Source: Thermogemmatispora onikobensis (GTDB lineage: Bacteria; Chloroflexota; Ktedonobacteria; Ktedonobacterales; Ktedonobacteraceae). Taken from it: a stretch of DNA of 45,534 nt. Position 1 is the stretch's first letter; every line of letters begins with the position of its first letter. The stretch spans positions 1 through 45,534 of the forward strand of contig NZ_BDGT01000059.1 in NCBI RefSeq assembly GCF_001748285.1. The letters are read 5' to 3'. This document shows positions 1-6,918 of this stretch, piece after piece. Made by a program: the position numbers and the translations under genes. Below the pieces are notes generated by a model, which saw only the letters and a list, made by a program, of their open reading frames with translations, ran no database searches and was not told the DNA's origin.

Positions 1-373
1 CCGACGCTGCGGCATGCCTCGGAGCAGGTTGGCCACTGGAGATTTCAATCCCTCAGCGGGCTTACGCGGTGTTCCGACCTTGAGCTGCTGCTCTGCCTGG
101 TTGGCTTGCTGGTGTATTTCAATCCCTCAGCGGGCTTACGCGGTGTTCCGACGAGGCCACAAATCCGAGTACATTCGCTGTCCAGGCATTTCAATCCCTC
201 AGCGGGCTTACGCGGTGTTCCGACCTGGAGGCGGAGCGTATTCCGCGCAATCCTGCGTCGGTATTTCAATCCCTCAGCGGGCTTACGCGGTGTTCCGACG
301 CTGAAGAGGCGCTGCATTGCACGGCATTGAGCCAGGATTTCAATCCCTCAGCGGGCTTACGCGGTGTTCCGAC
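1..373 (-). CRISPR. CRISPR array A (partial, cut by window start)
   Basis: Five complete 37 bp repeats start at 42, 116, 188, 263 and 337, and the last 5 bases of a sixth occupy 1-5. Spacers are 35-38 bp. On the plus strand each repeat starts ATTTCAATCCC and ends GTTCCGAC, so the usual GGATTGAAA 3' end reads on the minus strand and the array is transcribed leftward from a leader at 374. All visible repeats are identical, which suggests an active or recent leader end. The array continues beyond the window. Confidence 0.97.
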
Positions 374-633
374 AGCCCCCTTTCTAGGGTAGCATCAGGA
401 GCGGCGTCCGTCAAGCTGTTTCGAGCATCCCACAAAAGCGGTCAGCAGTGACCGGTTGTGCGCGGCCATGATGCCAGCCCCTGTGGTCCTGCGGTGGCTT
501 GTGAGGCCCTTCGAGCATCGCTGCGTGGGAAGCCGGGTGCCGGGATGCTCGAAGCGAACGGCAACAGCGGCACCAGCGGCAGAGTGGGGTCTCGTGAGCA
601 GCGCTTGACAGCGACTGCGGGGGATGGTAAGGT
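374..633. promoter_or_regulatory. Leader A: CRISPR promoter plus divergent promoter
   Basis: Minus strand: a promoter for array A with -35 TTGACG (409-414), a 17 bp gap and -10 TACCCT (386-391), about a dozen bases before the first repeat. Upstream of it lies an inverted repeat CGGTCA-gcag-TGACCG (439-454). Plus strand: TTGACA (605-610), 17 bp, TAAGGT (628-633) leads into the coiled-coil gene. A decamer TTCGAGCATC occurs twice and once inverted, forming a potential long hairpin near 515-560. The same sequence family occurs at 4779, 15851, 16750 and 31780. Confidence 0.8.
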
Positions 634-660
634 AGAGGCAGCAGTGTTCAGGAGGGCCCG

Positions 661-1110
661 ATGGAGCAGCGGATTGCCGACCTGGAGCGGCGCGTCAGCG
701 AGCTGGAGTTTGTCTACCGGAACCTGGCGAAGGATACGACCATACTCTATGGCATCCTGCGGATGGATTTGGATGCCCTCAAGGAGCGGACAGAGCGGAT
801 CGAGCAGCGTCTCGACACGCTGAGTGGAGAGGTCGCGCAGGTCCAGGTGCGCCTGGATCGCCTGGAGCAGCAGATGGACCAGCGGTTTGCCCAGGTGGAC
901 CAGCGGTTTGCCCAGGTGGATCAGCGGTTTGCCCAGGTGGACCAGCGGTTTGCCCAGGTGGATCAGCGGTTTGCCCAGGTGGATCAGCGCTTTGATCGCC
1001 TGGAGCAGCAGATGGACCAACGGTTTGCCCAGGTGGACCAGCGCTTTGATCGACTAGAGCAGCAGATGGGGCAGATTCTGACGCTGCTCCAGAAGCAACA
1101 AGGCAGCTAG
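661..1110 (+). CDS. Leader-linked coiled-coil protein, copy 1
   Basis: 149 aa protein of unknown function. The start ATG at 661 follows AGGAGG at a good distance and a promoter at 605-633. It is hydrophilic and almost entirely predicted coiled coil: a leucine/valine heptad region (about residues 1-70, MEQRIADLERRVSELE at the start) followed by tandem DQRFAQV heptads (about 72-135) and an LEQQMGQILTLLQK end. No signal peptide, membrane segment or catalytic motif is seen. It is transcribed away from array A out of the shared leader, and a second copy sits in the same place beside array B, so it travels with the leader. A role in adaptation or array regulation is only a guess; it could equally be a passenger. 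Confidence 0.75.
   Translation: MEQRIADLERRVSELEFVYRNLAKDTTILYGILRMDLDALKERTERIEQRLDTLSGEVAQVQVRLDRLEQQMDQRFAQVDQRFAQVDQRFAQVDQRFAQVDQRFAQVDQRFDRLEQQMDQRFAQVDQRFDRLEQQMGQILTLLQKQQGS
874..1053 (+). repeat. 21 bp tandem repeat inside the coiled-coil gene
   Basis: A 21 bp unit (CAGCGGTTTGCCCAGGTGGA plus C or T) repeats in frame about six times from near 889, is interrupted by a GATCGCCTGGAGCAGCAGATG segment, then appears once more. Each unit adds one heptad (DQRFAQV) to the coil. The paralogue at 5009-5407 lacks the expanded block, so copy number changes readily. Confidence 0.9.
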
Positions 1111-1115
1111 CGTCA

Positions 1116-1158
1116 ATCAGCACGAGGATGCCGCCTACGCCCGCTTAGGGATTGAAAG
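1116..1158 (+). repeat. Degenerate CRISPR repeat
   Basis: The 20 bases ending at 1158 (GCCCGCTTAGGGATTGAAAG) match the 3' half of the array repeats; the 5' half is eroded, with an ATCAG at 1116 resembling the GTCAG repeat start. It reads on the plus strand, opposite to array A, and lies just after the coiled-coil gene. The stop codon of the neighbouring exonuclease remnant falls inside it. Confidence 0.6.
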
Positions 1159-1936
1159 GCAGCGCCAGGGGATCAAACTCCGCATTGTAGGCCCAGATAG
1201 AGGCACAGCCCTCCAGGACCGCACACAGCTCCCCCCACCTCTCCGTCAAGGGCGGCGCATGCTGGAGCGCCTCATCGCTGATCCCGTGGAGGGCCCGCGC
1301 CCCTGGCGTCACAGGCGCATCCGGCTGGATCAGCGAACGAAAGAGCAGCTTCCCCTTCCCATCGATCACCGCGATCTCTCCCACTTGGAAGCCCGGGTCT
1401 TCGGGCAATCCTGTCGTCTCCGTGTCAACAATGGCAATGTCCCGGGCCAGCTCTTCCCGCAGTCAGGCCCGTATCTCCTGCTGCTGCTGGCGCACCCGTT
1501 GCGCTTCCTCACACACCCAGCAGAGCCGGAGCCGCCGGCGGCGGCGCCCAGGCTCAATCTTCCCCCCACAGCTCTCGCAGGTCAGCCAGCGACGCCAGCC
1601 CTCCCTTGCCCGTTCCAGCGCTTGCCGCTGCGCTTCCGTCAGCGCCTTGGCTGAAGCTGCCTCATGGACCCAGTAGAGCAACACCTGCCGGGGGCGCCCC
1701 GCCGATCGCTCATAGCAGCCCGCGGGCTGCTGGCCCGGGGCCAGGCGCAACCCCCGGCGGCGCAGGCCGGAGACGGTTGCCAGCCGCTCCCAGTCAATCT
1801 GGGAGTACGCGAACACCCGCAGACCCCCACACTCCGTCCGAGGCTTTGCCTGCCACGTTTTGTGGCAGACGGTACATCGCCATCCTGTGGAAATCCGTTC
1901 GAGCTGATGTTCTTGATATTCCTGATGTTCTGCCAT
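1145..1936 (-). pseudogene. Zinc-finger/DEDDh exonuclease, broken by a stop and truncated
   Basis: One minus-strand frame encodes an N-terminal zinc-binding part (CTVCHKTW...; CESCGGK...CWVC) and a DnaQ-like 3'-5' exonuclease part: ExoI DIAIVDTETTGL and ExoII YNAEFD. A single in-frame TGA (1463-1465) splits it between the two parts. The exonuclease ends prematurely (…LALPFNP) at a TAA inside the CRISPR-like repeat at 1116-1158, so the ExoIII motif is missing. The start at 1936 has AAGGAG nine bases upstream; an ATG at 1957 is also in frame. Truncation by array-related sequence is inferred from this junction. Function was probably nucleic-acid trimming; the present gene should be inactive. Confidence 0.75.
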
Positions 1937-2092
1937 CGCTGGTCTCTCCTTCTTCATGACTTCGGCGCCGTGCTTCCGCAGTCCGAGGAGCGACGCACGT
2001 CGTCCCTCGGGAGCGGCAGCGCGCAGGGGTGGGCATGAGATCCCTGTCGTGGGTCGGGAGCAAGGGAGTGGAGCTGTTGGAGGTGGAGGATC
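1937..2092. other. Intergenic, no gene seen
   Basis: GC-rich sequence between the exonuclease start and the integrase-like duplicate. Only overlapping frames without recognisable protein features are present. Confidence 0.5.
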
Positions 2093-2185
2093 AGGGGATC
2101 AGCTCCTGCCAGTGGCTGGGTTCAGCGCACAGTCCTGCGCCACTGGGACACGCGCGTCGGGTCGCCTTGCGCCGAGGCGGCAGTC
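2093..2185 (-). pseudogene. Duplicated internal fragment of the adjacent recombinase
   Basis: About 93 bp (GGGGATCAGCTCCTGCCAGT onward) resembles 2599-2692 inside the recombinase gene at 2201-3070, in the same orientation, with scattered substitutions and small indels. It lies immediately 3' of that gene and carries only the stretch just before the first catalytic arginine, so it is the relic of a second recombinase copy or of a local duplication. Confidence 0.65.
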
Positions 2186-2200
2186 GATCCACAGAGGCAG

Positions 2201-3070
2201 CTAGCGCAGGTAGTGACGCAGCACCACCTCCACACGACGATGCCCGAGGGCCGACGCCACCGCCTCCACGGCTGCCCGATCATAGTCCGCTGGGCGCAGC
2301 CGGCCCCGAGCCGGTGGCAGCTCCCGTTCCGACAGCAGCCGATACAGCGCCTGCGCATACTCGCGCCGCAGGGCGTGCACGTCCAGATGGGACGGGATGC
2401 GTGCAAAGACCCGCTCCTCGGGCCGGCGCCCTGCCCACAGCCGTTGCAGCAGCTCCTCCACGCCCGGCAGCACGGGCGCCACCCGCGGGCGGCCTCCCTT
2501 GCCGTGGCGCACGAGCACCACCCCCGCTGCCAGGTTGAGATCCGCCACGCGCAGCGCCGCCACTTCTCGCCGGCGCAAGCCGGTTGCCCGCAGGAAGGTG
2601 ATCAGCTCCTGCCAGTGGGCCGGGTTCAGGTCGTGATCCTGTGCCACCGGGCCACGCGAGCGCCGGATCAGCTCCCGCCGCCGTGGCGGCAGTGTGACCG
2701 AGGCGGCCAGCGCCCGATCACCAAAGAAGAGCCGCAGGGCGGAACGGGTCGTCGCCAGCGTCCAGGGCGAGAGGCCCGTCTCTATTCCCCGCAGCAGATA
2801 GGCCGTGGCCAGCTCCTCGGCGCGCGCGTCTACCTCGGCCAACCGGCGCAGCCCAGAGGTGGCCCGCGCCCACTTCAGGAAGCGGATCACCTGCTCCTGA
2901 TAGACGGAGCGGGTCTTATAGGAATGGATGCGCCCCGTGGAGCAGGTCCAGGCGAGCTGCCCCTGCTGGCGAGCGGTCTGCTTGGCCGTATGCCGGCTCT
3001 CGCCGATGGCCATCAGGCCGTCGAGCCGCTCGATGGCTTCGCGGATCAGGCTCTTGCGATGCGTGGGCAT
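2201..3070 (-). CDS. Tyrosine recombinase / site-specific integrase
   Basis: 289 aa, normal length for XerC/D-like phage-type integrases. The N-terminal half (about 50-125) resembles a SAM-like core-binding domain. The C-terminal half has the catalytic set: Arg in TGLRRREVAAL, Lys in GKGGRPR, H-x-x-R in DVHALRREY, then LGHRRVEVVLRHYL with the second His and the nucleophilic Tyr three residues from the end. ATG at 3070 has GGAG five bases upstream. No attachment site or linked excisionase was identified. A partial duplicate of its coding sequence lies directly downstream, and CRISPR arrays flank the neighbourhood. Confidence 0.9.
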   Translation of the reverse strand: MPTHRKSLIREAIERLDGLMAIGESRHTAKQTARQQGQLAWTCSTGRIHSYKTRSVYQEQVIRFLKWARATSGLRRLAEVDARAEELATAYLLRGIETGLSPWTLATTRSALRLFFGDRALAASVTLPPRRRELIRRSRGPVAQDHDLNPAHWQELITFLRATGLRRREVAALRVADLNLAAGVVLVRHGKGGRPRVAPVLPGVEELLQRLWAGRRPEERVFARIPSHLDVHALRREYAQALYRLLSERELPPARGRLRPADYDRAAVEAVASALGHRRVEVVLRHYLR

Positions 3071-3189
3071 GCTGCTCCTGGTGCTCCTGCGGTGCTGGCT
3101 GGTGGCTGCCAGGCCAGCTCGTGCTTCCTTTCACCGCACGACTTGCCATCCCACGAGTTCAACCGTGTCCGTCCCTCTGCAGGGCGGCG

Positions 3190-3705
3190 GCCCTGGGCTG
3201 TCCTGTTCCCTCTGGACAGCGAGCGGGGAGGGGACGAGTCCCCCGTTCTCTTCTGTCGCTCTGTTTAGACCGCGGTGAAGCTGTCTGGAGCGCGCGAAAG
3301 GGTGCGTTCCCTTCCTGGCATCCCTGGACAGCGAGCGAGCGGGTCACCGACCTGGCGAGAGCGGGGCTCAACCAGCGCAGGCCGGCTGCGGCTGTCCGTG
3401 TCAGGCTGGTGCGGTGCGGCGTTCCAGCGGAGCGGTCCCCTTGCGAGCCAGGTCAGGCCAGGCACAGCGCCAGGGGCATCGTCTGTTCCTGCCCTGGGTG
3501 GGAGAGTGCTCTGGGATCAGGGGGAAACGCCGGCGGCAGCGCTTCGCCTTCCCGAGGCCGCAACACATTCGCAACACTGCAAGCATACCCGCGCGACCCG
3601 GGAACCACGCGGGAACGAGAGGGGAACACCCTGGGAAACAGACAGGAAGGAAACGGGAACGCAGAGGAAAGGGGTCCGTCCCCGAGCAGGGGAGAGCAGG
3701 AATGG
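3190..3705 (+). repeat. ~515 bp repeated element, copy 1
   Basis: Long stretch without a credible gene that matches 16097-16612 in inverted orientation over its full length, well conserved by eye. Shared blocks include GACGAGTCCCCCGTTCTCTT, CAACCAGCGCAGG, GGCGGCAGCGCTTCGCCTTC and GGGAACGAGAGGGGAACACC. Indels between copies are often not multiples of three, so a coding role is unlikely; a structured RNA or mobile repeat fits better. It abuts the distal end of array B. The frames open here show no conserved domain. Confidence 0.75.
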
Positions 3706-4778
3706 CTTTCAATCCCAGAGCGGGCTTAAGCAGCGTTCCGACTGTCGTGAGCAGCGGACGTCGAGTGCATCAAGCCGGTAAACTTTCAATCCCACATCGG
3801 GCTTAAGCAGCGTTCCGACATCATCCGCGGGATCGTCGGGATCTTCGCCGATCCGCTTTCAATCCCACATCGGGCTTAAGCAGCGTTCCGACAATGACGG
3901 CCAAGCAGCCGGGTCTACCCTCGTAGAGTCCTTTCAATCCCAGAGCGGGCTTAAGCAGCGTTCCGACTCAACGACTGCCGGACAGCAACCTTTTCTGGTC
4001 TCCTTTCAATCCCAGAGCGGGCTTAAGCAGCGTTCCGACCTTGAATCACCACCGCCCCACCTGATGAGGTTCCGTCTTTCAATCCCAGAGCGGGCTTAAG
4101 CAGCGTTCCGACGCGGCGAAAGCGGGTAATCGAGGTTACGCTCAGTCGCTTTCAATCCCAGAGCGGGCTTAAGCAGCGTTCCGACGTGAGATAGATAAGA
4201 CAGGTGAGTTGGATAAGACACTTTCAATCCCAGAGCGGGCTTAAGCAGCGTTCCGACACTGCCGCTTGTCCTGACACAGCCCCGCCTCGACAGCACTTTC
4301 AATCCCAGAGCGGGCTTAAGCAGCGTTCCGACTGTGTATATCGTGGCTCAGACGGCTGCATTGCTTGCTTTCAATCCCACATCGGGCTTAAGCAGCGTTC
4401 CGACCCAAGGCATCCCCAAGACTTATTGAAGCCTTCTCCCCGGCTTTCAATCCCACATCGGGCTTAAGCAGCGTTCCGACTGCGTTCTTTGTCGGGGTGC
4501 ACCGGCCTGGACACGGACTTTCAATCCCACATCGGGCTTAAGCAGCGTTCCGACCTATACGAGAGATAGTTAATGTGTGAAATGTGTAAACTTTCAATCC
4601 CACATCGGGCTTAAGCAGCGTTCCGACGCAGCCAGGGTAGTCGCTCACGACTAGTTTGCCTGACGACTTTCAATCCCACATCGGGCTTAAGCAGCGTTCC
4701 GACCCGCAAACGGCGCCGCGGGGGCCTGGGTCTGCGGAAGGCTTTCAATCCCACATCGGGCTTAAGCAGCGTTCCGAC
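3706..4778 (-). CRISPR. CRISPR array B, 15 repeats
   Basis: Fifteen 37 bp repeats start at 3706, 3783, 3856, 3931, 4003, 4076, 4149, 4221, 4296, 4368, 4444, 4518, 4591, 4667 and 4742, with 14 spacers of 35-40 bp. Plus-strand repeats start CTTTCAATCCCA and end CAGCGTTCCGAC, so transcription is leftward from the leader at 4779. Two repeat types differ at four central bases: AGAG (repeats 1 and 4-9) and ACAT (repeats 2, 3 and 10-15 counted from the left). The ACAT type occupies the leader end and shares its core with array D. Confidence 0.98.
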
Positions 4779-5037
4779 AGTCCCCTCTCTAGGGTAGCAT
4801 CAGGAGCGGCGTCCGTCAAGCTGTTTCGAGCATCCCAAAAAAGCGGTCAGCAGTGACCGCTGTTATGCGGTCATGATGCCAGCCCTTGTGGCCCTGCGGC
4901 AGCTTGTGAGGCCCTTCGAGCATCGCTGCGTGGCATGCCGGGAGCCGAGATGCTCGAAGCGAACGGCCCGAGCGGCACCAGCGGCAGAGTGGGTCTCAGG
5001 AGCAGCGCTTGACAGCGACTGCGGGGGATGGTAAGGG
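4779..5037. promoter_or_regulatory. Leader B: CRISPR promoter plus divergent promoter
   Basis: Close homologue of leader A. Minus strand: -35 TTGACG (4814-4819), 17 bp, -10 TACCCT (4791-4796) driving array B. Inverted repeat AGCGGTCA-gcag-TGACCGCT at 4842-4861. Plus strand: TTGACA (5009-5014), 17 bp, TAAGGG (5032-5037) facing the second coiled-coil copy. The TTCGAGCATC decamers and their inverted partner are kept. Confidence 0.8.
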
Positions 5038-5407
5038 AGAGGCAGTAGTGTTCAGGTGGGTCCGATGGAGCGAGCAGCGGATTGCCGACCTGGAGCGGCG
5101 CGTCAGCGAGCTGGAGTTTGTCTACCGGAACCTGGCGAAGGAGACGACCATGCTCTATGGCATCCTGCGGATGGATTTGGATGCCCTCAAGGAGCGAACA
5201 GAGCGGATCGAGCAGCGTCTCGACACGCTGAGTGGAGAGGTCGCGCAGGTCCAGGTGCGCCTGGATCGCCTGGAGCAGCAGATGGACCAGCGCTTTGATC
5301 GACTAGAGCAGCAGATGGGGCAGATTCTGACGCTGCTCCAGAAGCCGCGAGGTAGCAGGGCGGAAGACCGCTCTCGCCCGATGTGGGATTGCAATGAAAT
5401 GAAATGA
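5009..5407 (+). pseudogene. Leader-linked coiled-coil gene, copy 2, start frame disrupted
   Basis: Near-identical to the 661-1110 gene through the RIADLERRVSELEFVYRNL and LDRLEQQMDQRFDRLEQQM segments but without the heptad expansion. Relative to copy 1, four bases (GAGC) are duplicated right after the ancestral ATG (5065), so that start now leads out of frame. The coil frame stays open upstream to an ATG at 5009, which lies in the -35 box and so is an unlikely start; an in-frame GTG near 5049 is possible. The C-terminus runs on through RSRPMWDCNEMK, encoded by a CRISPR-like repeat. It may be translated from a new start, but it looks decayed. Confidence 0.65.
5359..5395 (+). repeat. Degenerate CRISPR repeat
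   Basis: GCCCGATGTGGGATTG (5376-5391) matches the 3' part of the array B (ACAT) and array D repeats exactly, followed by CAATGAAATG instead of AAAG. It reads on the plus strand and encodes the C-terminus of coiled-coil copy 2. Placement matches the degenerate repeat after copy 1. Confidence 0.65.
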
Positions 5408-5575
5408 AATAAATGAGGAACAAAATCAGACGCGCCTGGTCATCTGAGACAGAGGAGAATGAGAAGAGAGCAGGCTGGAAGGAACAGCCAGGGAGAGAGA
5501 GGGAGCGGTGCGAGGAATGCAGCGCTCCCTCTTGAGCGGAAAGAGGTTGCAACGGTTCTGATCTCCTTGGGGGTT

Positions 5576-6019
5576 CTATTCTCCAATGCTAGAGGTTTCT
5601 GAAAGAGAAGAAAGAAAGCGCTGGCTGATGCGCCTGATGGTTTCATAGGAGACGTTGTAATCCTGTGCAACCTGTCGTAGAGGTTCCTGATGCTCAAGAA
5701 CACGAGAAGCGATCACAGGCCACTCCTCGCGAGGGATACGAGGGTGAGGGGAAGGGGGAGCAGAGCGAGCGGTGGGCCTTGGCTGTGAGGGAGAAGCAGA
5801 GGGGAGAAGCGACTCCCCCGCCAGGGATTGCTGGAGGGTCTGAGCGAGGGGATGAGAAGGAAGGAGGAAAAGAGGGGCCACTGGTGAGAGAGAAATCGAA
5901 GCCCGTCGGTTCCGCTTTGGGTAAAATTCCAAGAATCCCCCTCTGCGACGAGATGAGGAGTCTTCGCGGAGGGGGATTCTCGTCTTCTCTTCTTCCTCCT
6001 CCTCTCCCTCTCTATCCAT
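5576..6019 (-). CDS. Small HTH-domain protein
   Basis: About 147 aa if it starts at the ATG at 6019; the frame is open up to 6115. The N-terminal two thirds is low-complexity and rich in Arg, Ser, Pro and Glu. The last ~50 residues look like a homeodomain-like/resolvase-type helix-turn-helix: REEWPVIASRVLEHQEPL then RQVAQDYNVSYETIRRI. It probably binds DNA, but no target or catalytic domain is visible. No strong ribosome binding site decides the start. It stands alone between array B and a decayed region. Confidence 0.5.
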   Translation of the reverse strand: MDREGEEEEEEKTRIPLREDSSSRRRGGFLEFYPKRNRRASISLSPVAPLFLLPSHPLAQTLQQSLAGESLLPSASPSQPRPTARSAPPSPHPRIPREEWPVIASRVLEHQEPLRQVAQDYNVSYETIRRISQRFLSSLSETSSIGE

Positions 6020-6323
6020 TCTCTCGGCTTGGTATCGCTCTGACCCCCTGAGTCTGCCCGCTTCCATCCCTGCCAGGCCGTGGCCCGCAGTCCATTGCCA
6101 GCCGTGCAAGAGCAATCGCGGTGGCTAGTGGCTCACACCGTGGACGCCTTGTATCAGACCAGCTGAGGCATCGTACGCCAGCCCCTGCCTGGGGAGGCAT
6201 ATCGTGGGAAGGAAGGAGATCGGAGAGAGAGGGGATCACCTGTCTCCTTTCGTACTCGAAGGAGGTCCCTGATGATACCCCTTCAAATACTGTCGGTGGA
6301 GTGCACTGAAAGGAGGAGTTTCC
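6020..6323. other. Intergenic, no gene seen
   Basis: No convincing coding region, hairpin or promoter recognised between the HTH gene and the degenerate repeat at 6324. Confidence 0.45.
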
Positions 6324-6360
6324 GTTTCAATCCTAGAGGGGCTTCTTCGCTGATTCTAAC
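6324..6360 (-). repeat. Degenerate CRISPR-like repeat
   Basis: A 37 base segment starting GTTTCAATCCTAGAGGGGC and ending GATTCTAAC has the length and both ends expected of a leftward-reading repeat, but its middle is diverged. The stop codon of the TrmB-like pseudogene (6356-6358) lies within it, as with the exonuclease remnant at 1145. Confidence 0.4.
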
Positions 6361-6918
6361 CGGCCCCTCCTCCAGGAGAAGCATCTGGAGCCGTCTCCGT
6401 CAAGACGGCAGTGTCTTGCGCATCAGGCGCAAAAGTTGCCATGAGCAAGGGGGCGGCATCTGTGATCACGACTAGAAAGCGCGTTGGCGCAGAGACGTTC
6501 TCTCCCAGAAAGGTGATGATCTGCCCATCCACCTGCGGAGCAGGTCCGATGCTGACAAGGCGCGGAACCACTCCACGGGCCACCGCCGCCCAGAGCTCAG
6601 GTGCTAACGCGGCCAGCTCTTGGAATCCTCCCATCAGGCCGAGCCGAAGCCGTGCGTGGGCGATGATCGGTCTGGGGGCGACCGGTGCATACTGCTGTGG
6701 TTCCCCTGGCTTGCACCTGATGCGGACCACAGCCTCCTTTGCCTCTAAGCGATCCAGAGTCTGGTAGACCATCGAACGTCGAACACCAAAGACAGTGCAG
6801 TGCTGAGTTGCGAGCCATTGAGGGGATGCTGGCACAGCAGGCCAAGGTAGCACTGGGCTTCGTATTGGGTAAAGCCAAGCTGTTGCAAGAGGTCAATCAG
6901 GGAATCCGGTTGCGCCAT
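6356..6918 (-). pseudogene. TrmB-like transcriptional regulator, frameshifted
   Basis: An ATG at 6918 with GAGGAG just upstream opens a frame reading MAQPDSLIDLLQQLGFTQYE…NGSQLS, a typical TrmB winged-helix start. Near 6797-6806 the frame is lost, and the recognition helix and wing continue in another minus frame: VFGVRRSMVYQTLDRLEAK…GEPQQYAPVAPRPII, followed by a ~110 residue effector-like region. TrmB proteins are sugar- or metabolite-responsive DNA binders. The C-terminus ends inside a CRISPR-like repeat. One indel would restore a full gene, so a sequencing error is a possible alternative. Confidence 0.65.

Noticed and set aside
14-330. Open frames inside array A with recurring FNPSAGLRGVP
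   Set aside because: These are translations of CRISPR repeats. The same applies to frames in arrays B, C and D.
442-1020. Minus-strand frame with repeated HLGKP motifs
   Set aside because: It is the antisense shadow of the heptad repeats in the coiled-coil gene, with no ribosome binding site and low complexity.
1463-1465. Selenocysteine at the in-frame TGA of the exonuclease
   Set aside because: No reason to expect Sec in this linker, no SECIS-like hairpin recognised just downstream, and the gene is also truncated.
2213-3268. 351-codon plus-strand frame over the recombinase
   Set aside because: Antisense to a gene with a full catalytic motif set; no protein features of its own.
3190-3705. 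HEARO/omega-RNA of an IscB element
   Set aside because: Ktedonobacteria are rich in such RNAs and the size is not far off, but no IscB gene is adjacent and I cannot confirm the structure by eye.
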